Shown: piece after piece, positions 1 to 7,674 of the stretch
How positions within the stretch are numbered: position 1 is the first letter of the stretch
Layout: each line of letters begins with the position of its first letter
Assembly: GCA_021779335.1 (NCBI GenBank)
Contig: JAJYAW010000033.1
Coordinates: 1 to 13,544, forward strand
Direction: 5' to 3'
Source: Myxococcales bacterium
GTDB taxonomy: Bacteria > Myxococcota > Myxococcia > Myxococcales > Anaeromyxobacteraceae
Length of the DNA: 13,544 nucleotides
Program-made: the position numbers and the translations under genes
The notes under the pieces: model-generated
Seen by the model: only the letters and a program-made list of their open reading frames with translations
The model's database searches: none
What the model was told of the DNA's origin: nothing

Positions 1-1058
<1,058 letters not shown>

Positions 1059-1074
1059 GTTGGGTCCTCGGGCG

Positions 1075-2307
<1,233 letters not shown>

Positions 2308-2312
2308 GTGAA

Positions 2313-2319
2313 CCACCTT
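2313..2319 (-). promoter_or_regulatory. Ribosome binding site of ftsA
   Basis: On the minus strand this reads AAGGTGG, one base from the ideal AAGGAGG, and sits five bases before the ATG at 2307. It decides the ftsA start against the in-frame ATG at 2397. Confidence 0.7.
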
Positions 2320-2362
2320 TTCTCGGGCGAGCGGCGCGTCGCGCCCACGCCCCACCGTCCTG

Positions 2363-3211
2363 TCAGGGTCCTCTCGGGCCCCGAGCGTCCACCGCACCGC
2401 TCCCCCCCGCCGGCCGCACGGCCACCCAGTCCGGGTGCCGCCGGTTGTCGAGGTGGAGCACCTCCGCCCTCCGTCCGTCCGCCTCGAGCGCCGAGAGCAC
2501 GCGCCCGAGCCGCTCCAGCTTGGCGGGCAGGTCTCCCTGCCCGAGCCGGACCTCCATGCCGTCGGCGCCGGCGTACACCTGCACGCCCAGGTCGGGGTCG
2601 AGGTGCACCTCCGAGACCGCCAGCCGCCGGTCCAGCCCGGCGTCGCGCCAGCGGTCCAGCAGCTCCAGGGCCGCCGCGATGCGCCGCTCCGTCTCCTCGC
2701 GGTGGGCCACGTGGTCCTCCCGGGCCAGGCCCGTCACCACCGGCAGGTCCAGGCCGTCGCCGGGGGCGGCGCGCTTGAAGACCCTCCCGCGCCGGTCGGC
2801 CAGGTAGAGCCCGGACAGGTCCACCAGCGCGGCGGCCCTCCGCTCGGTGACGGCCACCTCCAGCGCCGGGGGCGCGAAGCGCCGGGCGATCTCCACCGCG
2901 CCCACCCAGGGGTTGCGGCGCAGCGAGCGCGCCATGGCGTCGAGGTCGGAGAGCAGGAGGTGATCGCCCGGGTGGACCGGCGAGAGCTCGAGGAGCTCCT
3001 CGGCCCGGACCCTGGCCAGGCCGGTGAAGCGGATCTCGCGGATGCGCAGGAGGTCGCCCTGCACGCCGTAGCGGAAGGTGCCCCAGCCGGCGCCGCCCAG
3101 CAGCGAGAGCGCCAGGACCGACGGGAGCGCCAGCCGCAGGGCGCGGCCGAGCCTGCGCCGCACCTCCCCTGGCTCCATCGCCGTCGCCCGCCGGTTCCGA
3201 CCCCGCGCCAC
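2363..3211 (-). CDS. ftsQ: Cell division protein FtsQ (POTRA-domain divisome protein)
   Basis: Bitopic inner-membrane protein that links early and late divisome components in the periplasm. From a GTG start at 3211 it has 282 residues: a short basic cytoplasmic tail (ARGRNRR), one membrane helix at about 25-47, a POTRA domain at about 55-123 and a FtsQ/DivIB domain to about 270. The strongest family signal is the stretch NPWVGAVEIARRF (100-112) followed by VTERRAAALVDLSGLYLAD (121-139). I prefer the GTG because GGGAG (3218-3222) lies six bases upstream. The in-frame ATG at 3178 (271 residues) has no convincing ribosome site and is the alternative. Going right to left it is the first gene after the inserted plus-strand block, so the ftsQ-ftsA-ftsZ group cannot simply continue the murD-ddl transcript and should have a promoter in 3212-3430. 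Confidence 0.92.
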   Translation of the reverse strand: MARGRNRRATAMEPGEVRRRLGRALRLALPSVLALSLLGGAGWGTFRYGVQGDLLRIREIRFTGLARVRAEELLELSPVHPGDHLLLSDLDAMARSLRRNPWVGAVEIARRFAPPALEVAVTERRAAALVDLSGLYLADRRGRVFKRAAPGDGLDLPVVTGLAREDHVAHREETERRIAAALELLDRWRDAGLDRRLAVSEVHLDPDLGVQVYAGADGMEVRLGQGDLPAKLERLGRVLSALEADGRRAEVLHLDNRRHPDWVAVRPAGGSGAVDARGPRGP

Positions 3212-3217
3212 CGTCCA

Positions 3218-3222
3218 CTCCC
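3218..3222 (-). promoter_or_regulatory. Ribosome binding site favouring the GTG start of ftsQ
   Basis: Reads GGGAG on the minus strand, six bases before the GTG at 3211-3209. The region before the alternative ATG at 3178 reads GGCGGGCGACGGCG, with no clear Shine-Dalgarno core. Confidence 0.5.
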
Positions 3223-3276
3223 GACCCCGGACCGCCCGCGCCCGGCCGCTTCCGGGCGCTATCACCCGACCGGTGG

Positions 3277-3307
3277 AACTTGCCTCGGATCCAGCCGGTG
3301 GCAAGTT
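3277..3307. repeat. Perfect 8-bp inverted repeat, possible operator or hairpin
   Basis: AACTTGCC (3277-3284) and GGCAAGTT (3300-3307) are perfect reverse complements separated by 15 bases. The right arm runs into TTTTC, so on the plus strand it could also form a stem followed by a short T run. CCGGTGG also occurs twice as a direct repeat 25 bases apart, at 3270-3276 and 3295-3301. Lying between two divergent genes, a regulator site is the more natural reading, but no known operator was recognised. Confidence 0.45.
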
Positions 3308-3430
3308 TTCGGCCCGCCGCCGGCCGCCTCGCGGCTTCGTTTCTTGACGGCACCCGGCGTGTGGGCCAAGACCGTACCGGACGATATCGCCGGGCCGGGT
3401 CCACCGGCTCGCCCCACGGAGCCTCACCAC

Positions 3431-3769
3431 ATGCGCCTGCTCACCTCCTCCGTCCTCGCCGCCGCCCTGCTGGCCCTGGCGCCGGCCGCCCGCGCCGGAG
3501 CCGCCCGCCTCGCGCCGCTCCCCAGGGCGGAGGCGGTGGTGGTGCACGGCCCCTACGAGCAGGGCGCCTGCGACGCCTGCCACGCCCGCGGCGATCCGAG
3601 GGACCCGGGGCCGGCCAAGGCCGGCAAGGAGACCTGCCTCGCCTGCCACGACGAGTTCGGGGGCACGGCGCCGGTCCGCATCGGCAAGGGCAGGAGCCAC
3701 CCGATCAAGGGCGAGTGCGTCGGCTGCCACAACCCCCACAACTCCAGGAAGAGGAAGCTGCTGCTCTGA
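3431..3769 (+). CDS. Small exported triheme c-type cytochrome
   Basis: A 112-residue protein with a cleavable signal peptide (hydrophobic core about 7-20, probable cleavage after ARA at residue 22) and three CxxCH heme sites: CDACH 47-51, CLACH 69-73 and CVGCH 96-100. Exactly three other histidines (39, 90, 103) are present, which fits bis-histidine coordination of each heme. The protein should be periplasmic or extracellular and carry electrons; partners are unknown. Residues from about 39 to the end align with the N-terminal triheme segment of the next gene: both have (H)xPYE near the start, DPGP or NPGP between hemes one and two, and CHNPHNS at heme three, then KLL. It may be a shortened duplicate of that gene or an independent shuttle. 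GGAG lies nine bases before the ATG. It leads the plus-strand block. Confidence 0.9.
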   Translation: MRLLTSSVLAAALLALAPAARAGAARLAPLPRAEAVVVHGPYEQGACDACHARGDPRDPGPAKAGKETCLACHDEFGGTAPVRIGKGRSHPIKGECVGCHNPHNSRKRKLLL

Positions 3770-3782
3770 GGTGCGAGCGCGG

Positions 3783-3794
3783 GGCGGCGCCGCC
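3783..3794 (+). terminator. Weak GC palindrome after the triheme cytochrome gene
   Basis: GGCGGCGCCGCC is self-complementary and is followed by ACTTTCTC, 13 bases after the stop codon. The hairpin would be short (four pairs with a tetraloop) and there is no true T run. It might slow or partly end transcription, but this is a weak call. Confidence 0.2.
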
Positions 3795-3852
3795 ACTTTC
3801 TCGCGTCGGTTGTCTGGGATCAAGGCCGAGACCCCCCCAAACCGGCGTAGGC

Positions 3853-3904
3853 TCCGGCAACCCGGACCACCTGGGAGGGGCCGCCGGCGACCGCCGGCCG
3901 CCCC
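3853..3904 (+). other. Structured leader of the decaheme-type cytochrome gene (two hairpins)
   Basis: The 149-bp gap 3770-3918 ends with two stem-loops. The first is TCCGG-CAAC-CCGGA (3853-3866), perfect. The second runs 3877-3904 with arms of 12 bases, 11 of which pair, around a GACC loop, and ends two bases before the GGAG ribosome site (3907-3910). A C-run at 3832-3838 could pair instead with the G-rich stretch 3873-3880, which would compete with the second hairpin. No known riboswitch consensus was recognised. The structure may affect translation or mark an RNA processing site. Confidence 0.35.
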
Positions 3905-3918
3905 TCGGAGCAGATCGA

Positions 3919-5001
3919 ATGATCCTGCGGCTCTCGTCCACCATCAGGCTGCTCGTCGTCCCCTGCCTCCTCGCCGCGGCGCCGGCGCTGGCCGCGCCGC
4001 TCAAGACCGAGGTGAGGAAGCTGGCGACGCGCCGCGGGGCGCAGGTGGCGCCGCTGCCGCCCGGCGCCAACGTGAAGTGGTCACACGCTCCCTACGAGAC
4101 GGGCGACTGCTCCATCTGCCACGAGCGGAACGACCGCGCCAACCCGGGCCCCATCACCACCAGCGTCAACGAGAACTGCTACTCCTGCCACGAGGAGTTC
4201 CAGGCCATCATGGCCCGGAAGTTCAAGCACGTGCCGGCGGTGGAGACCTGCACCAACTGCCACAACCCGCACAACTCCACCGAGCGGAAGCTGCTGGTCG
4301 GCGAGATGGTCTCGATGTGCACCGCCTGCCACAAGGGCATCAAGGCGCAGCTCGACAACGCCACGGTCCGGCACGACGCGGTCACCACCGGCGAGAAGTG
4401 CTCCAACTGCCACAACCCGCACGCCGCCAACGTGGAGAAGCTGCTCATCCAGCTGCCCTTCGACCTGTGCGTCAACTGCCACTCCAAGGACGGCATGGTG
4501 GCCAGCGACGGCAAGCCCATGACCAACTTCAAGGCCTGGCTGGCCGACAACAAGGTCTGGCACGAGCCGGTCAAGGCCAAGGACTGCTCGGCCTGCCACC
4601 GCACCCACGGCGGCACCAACTTCCGCCTGCTGGTCTCGGCCTACCCCTCGACCTTCTACGCGCCCTACGACACCAAGACCTACGCCCTCTGCTACGGCTG
4701 CCACAACGACAAGGTCGTCTCGGTGCCCGAGACCACCACGCTGACCGGCTTCCGCGACGGCTCGCGCAACCTCCACTACGTGCACGTCCACCAGGAGCGC
4801 GGCCGCACCTGCCGCGCCTGCCACGAGGTCCACGCGTCCAAGCAGGATCACCACATCCGCGACGGCGTGCCTTACGGCCCGAAGGGCTGGCTGCTCAAGA
4901 TCAACTACACCAAGCTGCCCACCGGCGGCTCGTGCGCCAAGACCTGCCACGAGACCAAGACCTACAACAACAAGACGCTCACCAGCTCGGCGCCGAAGTA
5001 G
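3919..5001 (+). CDS. Exported multiheme c-type cytochrome, nine CxxCH plus one CX3CH
   Basis: A 360-residue protein with a signal peptide (basic start, hydrophobic 11-24, probable cleavage after ALA at 25). Nine CxxCH sites begin at residues 64, 87, 111, 134, 161, 184, 223, 258 and 298. A tenth site, CAKTCH at 339-344, has three residues between the cysteines. Thirteen further histidines can serve as distal ligands. Spacing such as CxNCHNPH...KLL...CxxCH (111-138, 161-188) is the doubled-CXXCH pattern of deltaproteobacterial cytochromes. The protein should move electrons in the periplasm or at the outer membrane. Its size and heme count resemble MtrA-type decaheme cytochromes, but the C-terminal part (GPKGWLLKINY...GGSCAKTCH) differs and no porin gene is nearby, so I do not assign that role. 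GGAG (3907-3910) sits eight bases before the ATG. The next gene starts nine bases after its stop. Confidence 0.93.
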   Translation: MILRLSSTIRLLVVPCLLAAAPALAAPLKTEVRKLATRRGAQVAPLPPGANVKWSHAPYETGDCSICHERNDRANPGPITTSVNENCYSCHEEFQAIMARKFKHVPAVETCTNCHNPHNSTERKLLVGEMVSMCTACHKGIKAQLDNATVRHDAVTTGEKCSNCHNPHAANVEKLLIQLPFDLCVNCHSKDGMVASDGKPMTNFKAWLADNKVWHEPVKAKDCSACHRTHGGTNFRLLVSAYPSTFYAPYDTKTYALCYGCHNDKVVSVPETTTLTGFRDGSRNLHYVHVHQERGRTCRACHEVHASKQDHHIRDGVPYGPKGWLLKINYTKLPTGGSCAKTCHETKTYNNKTLTSSAPK

Positions 5002-5010
5002 GGCTGGCGC

Positions 5011-5832
5011 GTGCTCGCCCAGCGCCGGCTGCCAGCCTGGGTGGTCGCGGCGGCGGTCGTGGCCTGGCCCGCCGCCGGCCGCGCCTTCTCCAACGTGGCG
5101 CTCGGCGCGGTCCTCGAGAACCCGGTCCTGCCCACCCTCGACGGGGGCCGGGCCGAGCTCCTGTCGCGCCAGGCGACCGCCAGCCTCTTCGTCTTCTTCC
5201 GGCCCGAGCAGGATCACTCCCTCTCCGCCCTGCGCGCCCTGGAGGCCATCCGCCAGGAGCTGGCCGGCAAGCCGGTGCGCTTCGTGGCGGTGGTCTCCGG
5301 CTCCTGGCCCCCCGACGAGGTGCGCCAGGTCGTGAAGGCGGCCGGGGTGGGGTGGCCGGTGCTCGTCGACCGGGACGACGTGCTCTACGGGCGGCTCGGC
5401 GTGCGGCTCCACCCGGTGGTGGGCATCGCCGACCGCGGCGCGCGGCTGGTCGCCTACGAGTACTTCCGCGAGATCAACTTCCAGGAGATCGTCCTGGCGC
5501 GGCTGCGGGTCCAGCTCGGCGAGCTCGGCGAGGCCGACATGGCCCGCGTGCTCGAGCCGCCCAAGGCCACCAGCGGGTCGCCGGAGGCGGACGCCCGGCG
5601 CTTCGTCAACCTGGCCCGGGCGCTCTGGAGGCGGAGGAACGCCCCCAAGGCGCTGGAGGCGCTGGGCCGCAGCCTGGCGGTCGCCCCGAGCGCGCCGGCC
5701 TACGCCCTCCAGGGCGAGATCCTGGCCGCCGGCGGCGACTGCCCCTCCGCGCTGCGCGCCTTCGAGGCCGCCCTCAGGCTCGACCCGGCGGACGCCGGCG
5801 CCCGGGCCGGGCGGCAGGGCTGCCAGCGCTAG
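5011..5832 (+). CDS. Exported thioredoxin-like/TPR protein without CXXC (paralogue 1)
   Basis: A 273-residue protein starting at GTG, nine bases after the cytochrome stop, with no strong ribosome site; translational coupling is likely. It has a signal peptide (QRR, then a hydrophobic stretch to about 22, cleavage near 25). A redoxin/TlpA-like domain follows at about 33-185: strand SLFVFF (58-63), strand VRFVAVVS (89-96) and the His-Pro pair at 134-135, where thioredoxins have the cis-proline. The place of the CXXC active site holds QDHS (67-70), so thiol redox chemistry of the usual kind is not possible. The C-terminal 75 residues form two TPR-like helix pairs ending LDPADAGARAG. Cysteines are only 244 and 271. 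It is the most divergent of three tandem paralogues and lacks the other two cysteines they share. Function unknown; a periplasmic scaffold or cytochrome helper is inference. Confidence 0.8.
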   Translation: MLAQRRLPAWVVAAAVVAWPAAGRAFSNVALGAVLENPVLPTLDGGRAELLSRQATASLFVFFRPEQDHSLSALRALEAIRQELAGKPVRFVAVVSGSWPPDEVRQVVKAAGVGWPVLVDRDDVLYGRLGVRLHPVVGIADRGARLVAYEYFREINFQEIVLARLRVQLGELGEADMARVLEPPKATSGSPEADARRFVNLARALWRRRNAPKALEALGRSLAVAPSAPAYALQGEILAAGGDCPSALRAFEAALRLDPADAGARAGRQGCQR

Positions 5833-5870
5833 GCCGGCTCCCGACACCAGCACGAGGTCCAGACGCCACC

Positions 5871-6692
5871 ATGCCCCGACTCCTCCAGAAGCTCCTCCTC
5901 GCCGCCCTCGCCCTCGTCCCCTTCGGCGCCACCCACGCCCACGCCGAGCCGGGCACCGTGGTGGCCAACGTCGAGCTCAAGGCGGCCGCCGGCGGCCGGC
6001 AGAGGCTGCTGCTCCCCAGGATGAAGGCCACCGCGCTGGTCTTCGTCCGGGTCAAGCAAGAGCGCTCCCTCGACGCGCTCAAGGCCATGGCGACGTGCGA
6101 GCAGGCGCTGGCCGGCCAGGCGGTCCGCTTCGTGGCGGTGGTCTCCGGCGAGACCCCGCCGGCCGAGGCGGCGGCCCTGGCGAGCGAGGCGGGCGTGAAG
6201 ATGCCGGTGCTCCTCGACGAGGGAGACGCGCTCTACGAGCGGCTGGGCGTCCGCAACCACCCGGTCGTCTTCCTGCTCGACGCCAGGGGCGCCGTCGCGT
6301 CCTTCGAGCAGTACCGGCAGATCGACTACTGCGAGGTGGTGAAGGCCCGCCTGCGCTTCCTGCTCGGCGAGATCGACCAGGCGGCCCTGGACCGGGTGCT
6401 CGCGCCGCCCGCCGGCACCATGCCGGGCGACGACGCCCGGGACGTCTCCACCCGCGACGTCAACCTGGGGCGCAGGCTGCTCGAGCTGAAGAAGTACGAC
6501 CTGGCCACCAGGAGCGCCAACAAGGCGCTGGAGAAGGCCCCCTCGGCGGGCGCCTTCGCGCTGCTCGGGGACGTCGCCGCCGCCAGGGGCGACTGCCCCA
6601 AGGCGCTCCAGCTGTACGAGCAGGCGCTCAAGCTCGATCCGGCCGAGAAGCACGCGCTGGCCGGGCGGCAGGCCTGCGCCGCGGCGCGTTAG
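5871..6692 (+). CDS. Exported thioredoxin-like/TPR protein without CXXC (paralogue 2)
   Basis: A 273-residue protein with a clear signal peptide (MPRLLQK, hydrophobic core, cleavage after HAHA at 25). The thioredoxin-like domain spans about 30-178: strand ALVFVR (55-60), QERS (63-66) where CXXC would be, strand VRFVAVVS (85-92), MPVLLD (111-116) and the His-Pro pair 130-131. TPR-like helices follow at about 196-265 (SANKALEKAP, ALLGDVAAARGDC, LYEQALKLDP). Four cysteines lie at 76, 154, 242 and 269, the same numbers as in paralogue 3. Aligned by hand without gaps over residues 31-270, the two share 144 of 240 residues (60%). GAGG (5854-5857) is 13 bases from the ATG, which is rather far. It lies 38 bases after paralogue 1, in the same direction, so probably on one transcript. 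The molecular role is unknown. Confidence 0.82.
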   Translation: MPRLLQKLLLAALALVPFGATHAHAEPGTVVANVELKAAAGGRQRLLLPRMKATALVFVRVKQERSLDALKAMATCEQALAGQAVRFVAVVSGETPPAEAAALASEAGVKMPVLLDEGDALYERLGVRNHPVVFLLDARGAVASFEQYRQIDYCEVVKARLRFLLGEIDQAALDRVLAPPAGTMPGDDARDVSTRDVNLGRRLLELKKYDLATRSANKALEKAPSAGAFALLGDVAAARGDCPKALQLYEQALKLDPAEKHALAGRQACAAAR

Positions 6693-6720
6693 CCTCCGCG
6701 GGCGCGGCGGCGCGCCGAGC

Positions 6721-6759
6721 CCGGCCGGCGGGGGCCGGCCGGCCCGGTGTGTGGCCGGG
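6721..6759 (+). other. Two adjacent GC hairpins between paralogues 2 and 3
   Basis: CCGGCCGGC (6721-6729) and GCCGGCCGG (6734-6742) form a perfect nine-pair stem with a GGGG loop. It is directly followed by CCCGG (6743-6747) and CCGGG (6755-6759), a five-pair stem around TGTGTGG. No T run follows either, so a classical intrinsic terminator is not supported. Attenuation or stabilisation of the upstream mRNA is possible. The surrounding 142-bp gap (6693-6834) holds nothing else firm apart from a GTCGCG/CGCGAC inverted repeat (6783-6788, 6803-6808) and the GGAGG at 6811. Confidence 0.4.
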
Positions 6760-6810
6760 TATGCGGACGGATGCGGTCTATTGTCGCGTTTCTTCAACCA
6801 GCCGCGACCC

Positions 6811-6815
6811 GGAGG
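6811..6815 (+). promoter_or_regulatory. GGAGG Shine-Dalgarno motif, oddly far from the paralogue 3 ATG
   Basis: A perfect GGAGG lies 19 bases upstream of the ATG at 6835, much further than the usual 5-9. In-frame ATC codons at 6820 and 6823 fall at normal spacing, and no ATG, GTG or TTG does. Either the site is not used, or spacing is bridged by RNA folding, or a rare start codon is used. Confidence 0.35.
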
Positions 6816-6834
6816 TGCGATCATCCGCCGCGCC

Positions 6835-7653
6835 ATGACGACGAACGCCCGCCTCGCGGTCGCCACCATCGCCCTCCTCCTCGCGCCCTTCGGCGCTCAC
6901 GCCCACGCCGAGGCCGGCACGAGCGTCGAGAACGTCGAGCTCCGGACCATCGCCGGCGGCCGGGTGCGGATCCTGTCGCCCAGGTCGAGGGCGAACCTGC
7001 TCGTCTTCTTCCGGACCGGGCAGGAGCGCTCGGTCGACGCGCTGGCGCAGCTCGCCACCTGCGAGAAGGACTTCGCCGGCAAGCCGGTCCGCTGGGTCGG
7101 CGTGGTCTCGTCGAGCGAGGACGCCGCGGCGGTCGCGGCGCTGGTCTCCCGCAGCGGGGTCGCCATGCCGGTGGTCATCGACCAGGGCGACGCGCTCTAC
7201 GGGGCGCTCGGCATCCGGCTCCACCCCATGGTGGCCTTCGTCGACGGCCAGCTCAAGCTGCAGGCCGTCGAGATGTACCGGCAGATCGACTACTGCGAGG
7301 TCATCAAGGGGCGCATCCGGCTCATGCTGGGCGAGCTCGACCAGGCCGCCTTCGCGGCCATCCTCGACCCGGCCAAGGGCACCATGCCCGGCGACGACCC
7401 GCGCGACGTGGCCCGGCGCGACGTCAACCTGGGGCGCAAGCTCCTGCAGCGCAAGCAGTACGCGCTGGCGGTGAAGAGCGCCAACAAGGCGCTGGAGCGG
7501 GCCCCCGTCGCGGCCGCCTTCAGCCTGCTGGGGGACGTGGCCGCGGCCCAGGGAGACTGCGCCAGGGCGCTGAAGCAGTACCAGCAGGCCCTCAAGCTCG
7601 ACCCCAAGGACGCGGCCGGGCTGGCGGGCCAGGTGGCCTGCGCCGCGAAGTAG
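6835..7653 (+). CDS. Exported thioredoxin-like/TPR protein without CXXC (paralogue 3)
   Basis: A 272-residue protein from the ATG at 6835, with a signal peptide ending HAHA at 25. The layout matches paralogue 2 residue for residue: thioredoxin-like domain at about 30-178 with strand LLVFFR (55-60), QERS (63-66) replacing CXXC, strand VRWVGVVS (85-92), MPVVID (111-116) and His-Pro at 130-131; then two TPR-like units at about 196-265 (SANKALERAP, LLGDVAAAQGDC, YQQALKLDP). Cysteines are 76, 154, 242 and 269. The linker motif GTMPGDD (182-188) is also shared with paralogue 2. The frame is open upstream to a GTG at 6751, but the signal peptide sets the start near 6835. It is separated from paralogue 2 by a 142-bp structured gap, so it may have separate expression. 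It ends 21 bases from the convergent ddl gene. The specific function is unknown. Confidence 0.8.
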   Translation: MTTNARLAVATIALLLAPFGAHAHAEAGTSVENVELRTIAGGRVRILSPRSRANLLVFFRTGQERSVDALAQLATCEKDFAGKPVRWVGVVSSSEDAAAVAALVSRSGVAMPVVIDQGDALYGALGIRLHPMVAFVDGQLKLQAVEMYRQIDYCEVIKGRIRLMLGELDQAAFAAILDPAKGTMPGDDPRDVARRDVNLGRKLLQRKQYALAVKSANKALERAPVAAAFSLLGDVAAAQGDCARALKQYQQALKLDPKDAAGLAGQVACAAK

Positions 7654-7674
7654 GCGGCGCCCGCCGGGCCCGCC
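7653..7674. terminator. Possible bidirectional hairpin between convergent genes
   Basis: GGCGG (7653-7657) and CCGCC (7670-7674) pair around 12 bases that are themselves GC-rich, filling the 21-bp gap between paralogue 3 and ddl, which run towards each other. A terminator is expected here by position, but no T run is present on either strand. Confidence 0.25.

Larger units (their letters stand above)
3212..3430. promoter_or_regulatory. Divergent intergenic region between ftsQ and the cytochrome block
   Basis: This is the only non-coding stretch between the ftsQ start (leftward) and the first cytochrome start (rightward), so promoters for both directions are expected here. Seen directly: an inverted repeat at 3277-3307 (listed separately), a TTGACG hexamer at 3344-3349 on the plus strand that matches a -35 box, and GGAG at 3418-3421 nine bases before the cytochrome ATG. 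No good -10 box lies 16-18 bases after TTGACG, and I found no convincing -35/-10 pair on the minus strand or a -24/-12 sigma-54 element. Promoter positions are therefore not assigned. Confidence 0.55.

Noticed and set aside
3344..3372. Sigma-70 promoter using TTGACG at 3344
   Set aside because: The -35 match is good, but the sequence 16-18 bases downstream (around CAAGAC) is a poor -10, so I note the hexamer without calling a promoter.
3212..3823. Upstream extension of the ftsQ frame to 3823, over the triheme cytochrome gene
   Set aside because: The extension has no ribosome site or FtsQ-like content and lies opposite a gene with a signal peptide and three heme motifs.
3770..3918. Cyclic-dinucleotide (GEMM-type) riboswitch before the multiheme cytochrome
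   Set aside because: I looked for the conserved core segments such as GGGACGCAAAGCC and the tetraloop-receptor pattern and did not find them. Only a generic structured leader is supported.
4081..5853. Long minus-strand open frame (590 codons) opposite the cytochrome and paralogue 1 genes
   Set aside because: It is the antisense of two strongly supported genes with signal peptides, heme motifs and domain structure. Its translation is low-complexity (His, Gly, Val, Ala, Arg). High GC content makes such stop-free shadows common.
5011..7653. Annotating the three paralogues as TlpA/ResA thiol-disulfide oxidoreductases for cytochrome c maturation
   Set aside because: The location near cytochromes is tempting, but none has the CXXC active site, so that activity cannot be claimed.
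3431..7653. Mobile element or recent horizontal island
   Set aside because: No transposase, integrase, terminal repeats or target duplication is visible, and base composition by eye resembles the flanking genes.
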